Origin: Diphasiastrum complanatum
Lineage: Eukaryota > Streptophyta > Lycopodiopsida > Lycopodiales > Lycopodiaceae
Assembly: GCA_029204225.1 (NCBI GenBank)
Contig: CM055114.1
Coordinates: 12,101,704 to 12,165,703 of the forward strand
DNA length: 64,000 nt
Direction of reading: 5' to 3'
The notes under the pieces were generated by a model. The model did no database searches and was not told the origin of the DNA. It saw only the letters and a program-made list of their open reading frames with translations. Below, one piece after another: positions 54,691 to 60,600 of this stretch (position 1 is the first letter of the stretch; each line of letters begins with the position of its first letter). The translations under genes were made by a program, and so were the position numbers.

Positions 54691-57600
54691 CATGCCTCCT
54701 CGCTCTCCCTCTCCCACCGTGGCAGCCACCCAACTTGATGCTGAAATGTGGCAGCATTACCTACCCTCTAATGTGGCAGTGCTGCCTGCCACACAAGCAG
54801 CCTTGCATGATGGTCCATCCCCTCCATCCTGCCACTACCTCTTGCCCCATCTGCTCTGCCGCTTTTCCCTCTAATTGTTCTACTGATTCTGCTCCTCTTC
54901 TTCCCACTCCTATTGTCTATGCCTCTGCTACTAGCTCTTCTTCCCTCCAAGAACCACAACCTACAACAATATAGACCCTGTAAATCAACAGAACTTTTCT
55001 CATCTAGGCAGATTGATTAGATCAAGGCAGATTTCCAAACTTTGAAGCAAGAAATCTCACAGCTGAAGGGAATAGTAACCTCCTTTATCAATGAGAAGAA
55101 CTTGTTGCAGTCAAAAGTTGCATCACTCGAGCAATCAATCAGGACCAAGAAAGCTACAGTTTTGGAGTCCACTAGCACGATGGTATGGGAACTGGAAAAC
55201 AAGATCGAGAAGCAGAAAGAAGAGGCCCTTTCTTGGGCATAAGTTTTGAACCATCTTGGAAGAGAAATCTCGAGACCAAAAAGAACTTAACAATAGGGTT
55301 CATGGGATTCCGGATACACAAGATGCCATGGCTAAAGCCAAACGCTTCCTCGACACCACATTAGGGCACAGGACAAATGGACTAGATACCGCATGGAGAA
55401 GCACCAGAGGTGCAACCACACTTATTATCCATTTCACTTCCTTGGAGAGTCGCAGAGAGGCTTTGCGGTGTAGAGCTAAGCTACGTTGTACCACTATCTA
55501 TATGGATGACGACCTCACATATATCCAAGTGGAGGAGAGGCATAAGGCTCGTGAGTCGTGGCAGACGGGTTATCTATCGAGATGGACAGGTGCGCTTTTT
55601 TGATAGCGCTCCTAGCAGCTCTCAGTGTTAGGGATTTGGGGTCCCTGGGTTCGAGAGTGCCCTGGGCCCCCATCCACACCATCTTCAAATTGGAGTATGG
55701 AACTATGATGGTATATACTCATCGTCTACAGCTGGAGACCTGATTGATTAAATCACTGGTCGAGATTTACTGCTTTTCATGTAGACACATGAGAGTTAGG
55801 AGAGAGGACTACCCACTTTCCCAAGATACAAATGGGATTCTGTGTATAGACCTAAGACTAGATTAGCTAGTGGTCGTGGATCCGGAGCTGTTGCATGCTT
55901 ATACAGGGAATCTCTTCACCACAGCATCAAGTTCATCAGACATGATGAGCACACACCTTATATTTGGATTCGTATTGTTGTGGACAGGATATTGGTTTGG
56001 ATAGGGACCTCTTTGTGGCAGCATGTTATTTTCCCCTAGAGTCTTCATCTTTCGCTAAGGGCATAGGTTCACCTTACCTTGATCTATCATTGGATATTGT
56101 CAAATTTGTAGAGCTGGGGCATATTTTTCCTCACTGGGGATTTTAATGCCCGAACCTCCTCACGACAGTCAGAGTTTTATGACACCACCGACCAACTCCG
56201 CGTTCATGCCCTTGACAGTGATGAGATGGGAGTTACCAGGATTCCAGAGGATAGCTTGGGACCTATACCCCATATGGTGAGCATTTATTATAGTTTGGAG
56301 AGGCCCATGAGTTAGCCATTTATAATGGCCTAACTTGCTGGCCGGATTCAGGCAGATATACTTGTCATCCTCATAGTGGCGGACATAGTGTCGTTGATTA
56401 TCTCATGGGGTCACCATCTTCCATACCTCTCATCTCCGATTTTCATATCTCTCGCACCAGCCTCTTTGATCACTCTTTTCTCTCTTTCACTATTAGCCGC
56501 CTCCCACTTCCCCAGTCATCCTCCCACCCCGTGCTTACCCGTGCTTACCCGTGCATCCTCCCACCCCGTGCTTACCCGTGCACCCAAATATACATTTAGC
56601 TCTCTATATATGCCAGCCTACTAGGAGTCTCTGGCCTCCTTAATCCACTCCTTTCCCCATGACAGTACGATTGAGACACAAGCTACCTTCCTTACCACCT
56701 CTCTTCATACCGCCACTTCTATAGCCCCATATAGGCAAACACCCACACTCTTCACCACTTCGTCCTCTACATCCCCGTGGTATGATGCCGAATGCCACTC
56801 TCTTCATCACCTTGTCACCCATGCACGTTCTCATGCTCCCCACCTTCTCCGCTCCTCCCAACGTTGCTCCTCCTAGGTAGATAGAATGAATGGTAAATTG
56901 AGGCCTCCTCTCCTTGTAGACCTCCAAGGTGGGAGTTTCCAAGCCTGGCACAATCCTAGATCACAACACGTGGCAACCATGCATGTCCACAAGTCACTGG
57001 TCAAGTCAACAGTCCCAGTCGACGTTCAGCTTCAAGTTGGGTTTGGGACCCAAGGGAGTTGGGTCCCTAACAACCACCCACTTGATGAAGATACGTGGGA
57101 GTCTTTCGATGTTTTTGCACACTCACCTTTATTGTAGGAACAGGCTCGTTCCCTTCATGAGTTGGTACATGACATTATAGCTTTGATCCTGCAGATCCAC
57201 TCTCAACAGGTTTAAGAAAGCGGAAATGAGTTGCACATCAAAGGATGCCCTTTGTTTCTCGATGCAGGTTCCTTTCGGAAAAATGCTCTCAAGGATTGAT
57301 GCTTTCTATGTTGGTGCTCAACAATGGGCATCGAGCACCAGGTGCATGATGGGAGTCATACACCTGATAATCCTTGTGCACCATCAGGCAAATTTAGCCA
57401 TATGTAACTAACCGCTATGTAAGGCATCATACACCAAGTGCATGACGGGAGTCATACACCTGATAATCCTTGTGCACCATCAGCCAATTCTAGCCATATG
57501 TAACTAACCGCTATCTAAGGCATGAATGAGCTTTCTTGGCATGAAGGTGCCCGTTAGTTAGTCTCTGCACAAACTCAGAGGACATGTAGGTACATACCCT

Positions 57601-60600
57601 TTGTTTTGGAATCTTAGCGTGTAAGACTGACGTACAGATGACATGAATGGATTTTGCTATCATATGTTTATGAGTTTTCTTGATTCATCATGCACTAATG
57701 ATGAATAGATGATCATTGTTTGCTGTGAAGCGTCTGAATGTCATTTGTTGTGTAACGTAGTGAATCTTTGTCTTGCTGCTGAATCACCTTCATCCTATGC
57801 CCTCTGTATTTGGTAGTAGGTTCTTTTGAAATCTTGGTTGCAAACTCTTTTGAAATCCAGCCAATCTATATTGGCTACAAATCTGCCCTCAAGGAAATGT
57901 TGACATAAATCCAACGGCTGCCAGAAATCCACCTACAAATCCATTACAAGGATGCCTAGAGATAGGATGGGGAGCGAAGGTGCTAGATAAGAGGAGGCTT
58001 CTAGAGACTTTCACCATTACAGCTTATTTTCAGATTTCATTCTTAATTATTCTATGCTTTAAATTAGGGTTTAAACTGACAGCATATTTCTTAGCTACTG
58101 TCATGCAGGAGGCAAAAGTCTGATTTGTTTTTCAGTTTCATTCCCTACTGTTGCATGCTTTCTTGTTGGGTTCTATTGAAAGCATATCTTATAGAGTTAA
58201 ATACTTCTAGCCAAGGTTGCAGTCCGCGTTCCTGAACGCGAACCGGGATTTCCCATTAGGGTTTCCTGGAACGCAAATTTTTTTTTTTGTATAGTTGCCA
58301 ATATGGGTATCATGTGAAAGGATATCAAAAAAGCAATTGTTATCGCTAACGTTCCGGATCGCACGATCCGGAACGTTTTTGCAGCAGATCGCGATCCGCT
58401 GCAACACAGCTTCTAGCCATACCTCAAAAGAAAGGAGCTTAACTATTCTTTTCAGGCAGTGTGAATCATCCACTTTTGTAAAGCTTGATTTGATTTCTAA
58501 CCCCAAAAAATCTTAGTAGCTTTCCTTCCAAGAAGTCACACATGGAATTGGTTACCTTTATAGCTCTTATGCAATTGTAACAATCAGAATTTATATTCCA
58601 ATTTTTATGAATCTATGTCCAATTCCATTACAAATTGCAAACCTATCACAAATCATAAAAAACCAAGATCTATGGTTCAACGGGAATAAATTCCCACAAG
58701 TAATCATTCAACATGTTATCAGGAAAGAAACACAAGTCTATGCTTTAAAAGCAAAACTATTTGTTTCAAGATTGTGTATGGACCACAATGTCTCAGATAA
58801 GTTAATGCTATTGCTAATCTTTCATATTTTTAAGAATTCATGTACCTTTAAGAATCAATCTCTCTCCAACTTCAATTCAGCTATCTGCCTCTACCAATCT
58901 AGAGGAGAGCGTCGGGGATGTGGAGCTCATGAATTTCTTGGAGGAACTGGCCTCACTGGTAGAAAATCAAAGGTGTACACAGCTCTTGTGCATCCCTAGG
59001 GTGTTATGTTTGTTTAATCTTGCACTTTTAAGCATTGAACTTGTACAAGAAGTTGCACAAAATGGTGACATCGGCGAGGACTACCTACCTGCCCATAAGA
59101 GGATGGCCTTAACAGACCTCTCCTGCTAAAAAAAATTCAATGTATGGCTTTTTCGTGGCAGCAAATATCCAAGCCAAAGAAACCCTAAGAAACATTGCTA
59201 TATTTTCAGGTTGTCAATGAAGGGGGCATGCTTTAGGCATAGACTTAATCAACCAAATGAGGAGAACAAACAATGGAAACCTAAAGAATGCTCGAGCATA
59301 GTTTATTACACTAGAATAGTGATTGGGTTGCTCGACAGTGGCTTGCCATGTCTGCTCAACAATGGCTTGCCATGTCTGCCATGAGGCCATTTTTTGAATC
59401 TTATCTGAATCATGAGGCTGGCGCATCAAGTGTTTCATTTGGTTGCAGCATTCCAGAGCTCTTGACCATAGCAACGTACAAAATGAAAGAGGACAGGCAA
59501 TTTCAAGTCTTATTCTGGAACTTGTTGAACTGTGATGGAACAATCAAGGCAAGGCAAGATAGACTTTGTAGCTTCATGGAGACAAGGCACAAGCAAGCTG
59601 GAGAGTTGTCTGCATTGTTTTCAACAAAAGTTCAGAAAACGAGAGGAACAAACAAGAGCGATCTTGTCTGTTCCATTGGGTGCAGAGCTTGCACATGCAC
59701 ACAATAAAGTTCATCCATAGAGAATGCTTGACACTGTTGCAAGCTCCAAAACGGAAAGACAGTTGACTTGCTTCTTCCTTATGCTTTTAGCATACCCTCC
59801 ATAACATGATCCTTTCTATTTAGTCATCTAATTGGCCCCTGTGGATACTGAACTTAGCATCCATCCTATGTAAACACAACCTTCCATAAATAATTGTCAA
59901 ATTTGTTGTCACAATCACTAGCAATACCGACTCCTAATAAAGGATTTCTACTCCATTCATTATTGTCACAAAATGCACACAGACATGTATATATAATAAT
60001 AATATATATATCACCTTAAGTCAACCAATTTCCTTACATCCTCTTACAAACAGGCATTGCAGTTGTTCACACCGTTGGAACCTCAAATGGCGGAATGCCT
60101 TGATGTACGAAGAATGATCTTTAAGAGACCTCTATTGATGGTTCAAATCACTTTCAAAGTTTAGTCTCACCTATCTTACCCAATGACGATCATGATATGC
60201 GCCATTGAAAATAATAATACGCCATTTTCGAGAATAAAACAATTTACCAAACTGGAAAAAAGGTGAAACAACAGTTAAAGATTTATGGGCCATAAAGATC
60301 ATATAAACTTTCTGAATACCTCTAGATGGCATCTTTTCCAATTAAGCCCGATCTTCAACGTGACCATTTTCTCCAGCGCACTACAAAGGGAGTCATTGAG
60401 TTAGGACCTCTTTACATGTGAACCCAAAACCCCTCAAAGATGAGGTCAACACGGGAGGTGAGGGGTCGAAAAACTCCCACCAATGTAACTTATCAACCAT
60501 CTCAACCGCCTCTAAATAAGGTGAACAAGTTTGCAACCTCTACTCAATCTCTACTCTTGAGCGTCACAAATCAAAGGCAAGAAATCATCCTATCTAATAG

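Noticed and set aside
59214-59720. Overlapping 109-119-residue ORFs on both strands in intron 1
   Set aside because: No recognisable domain. They contain a small direct repeat and have no splice or start context suggesting a gene.
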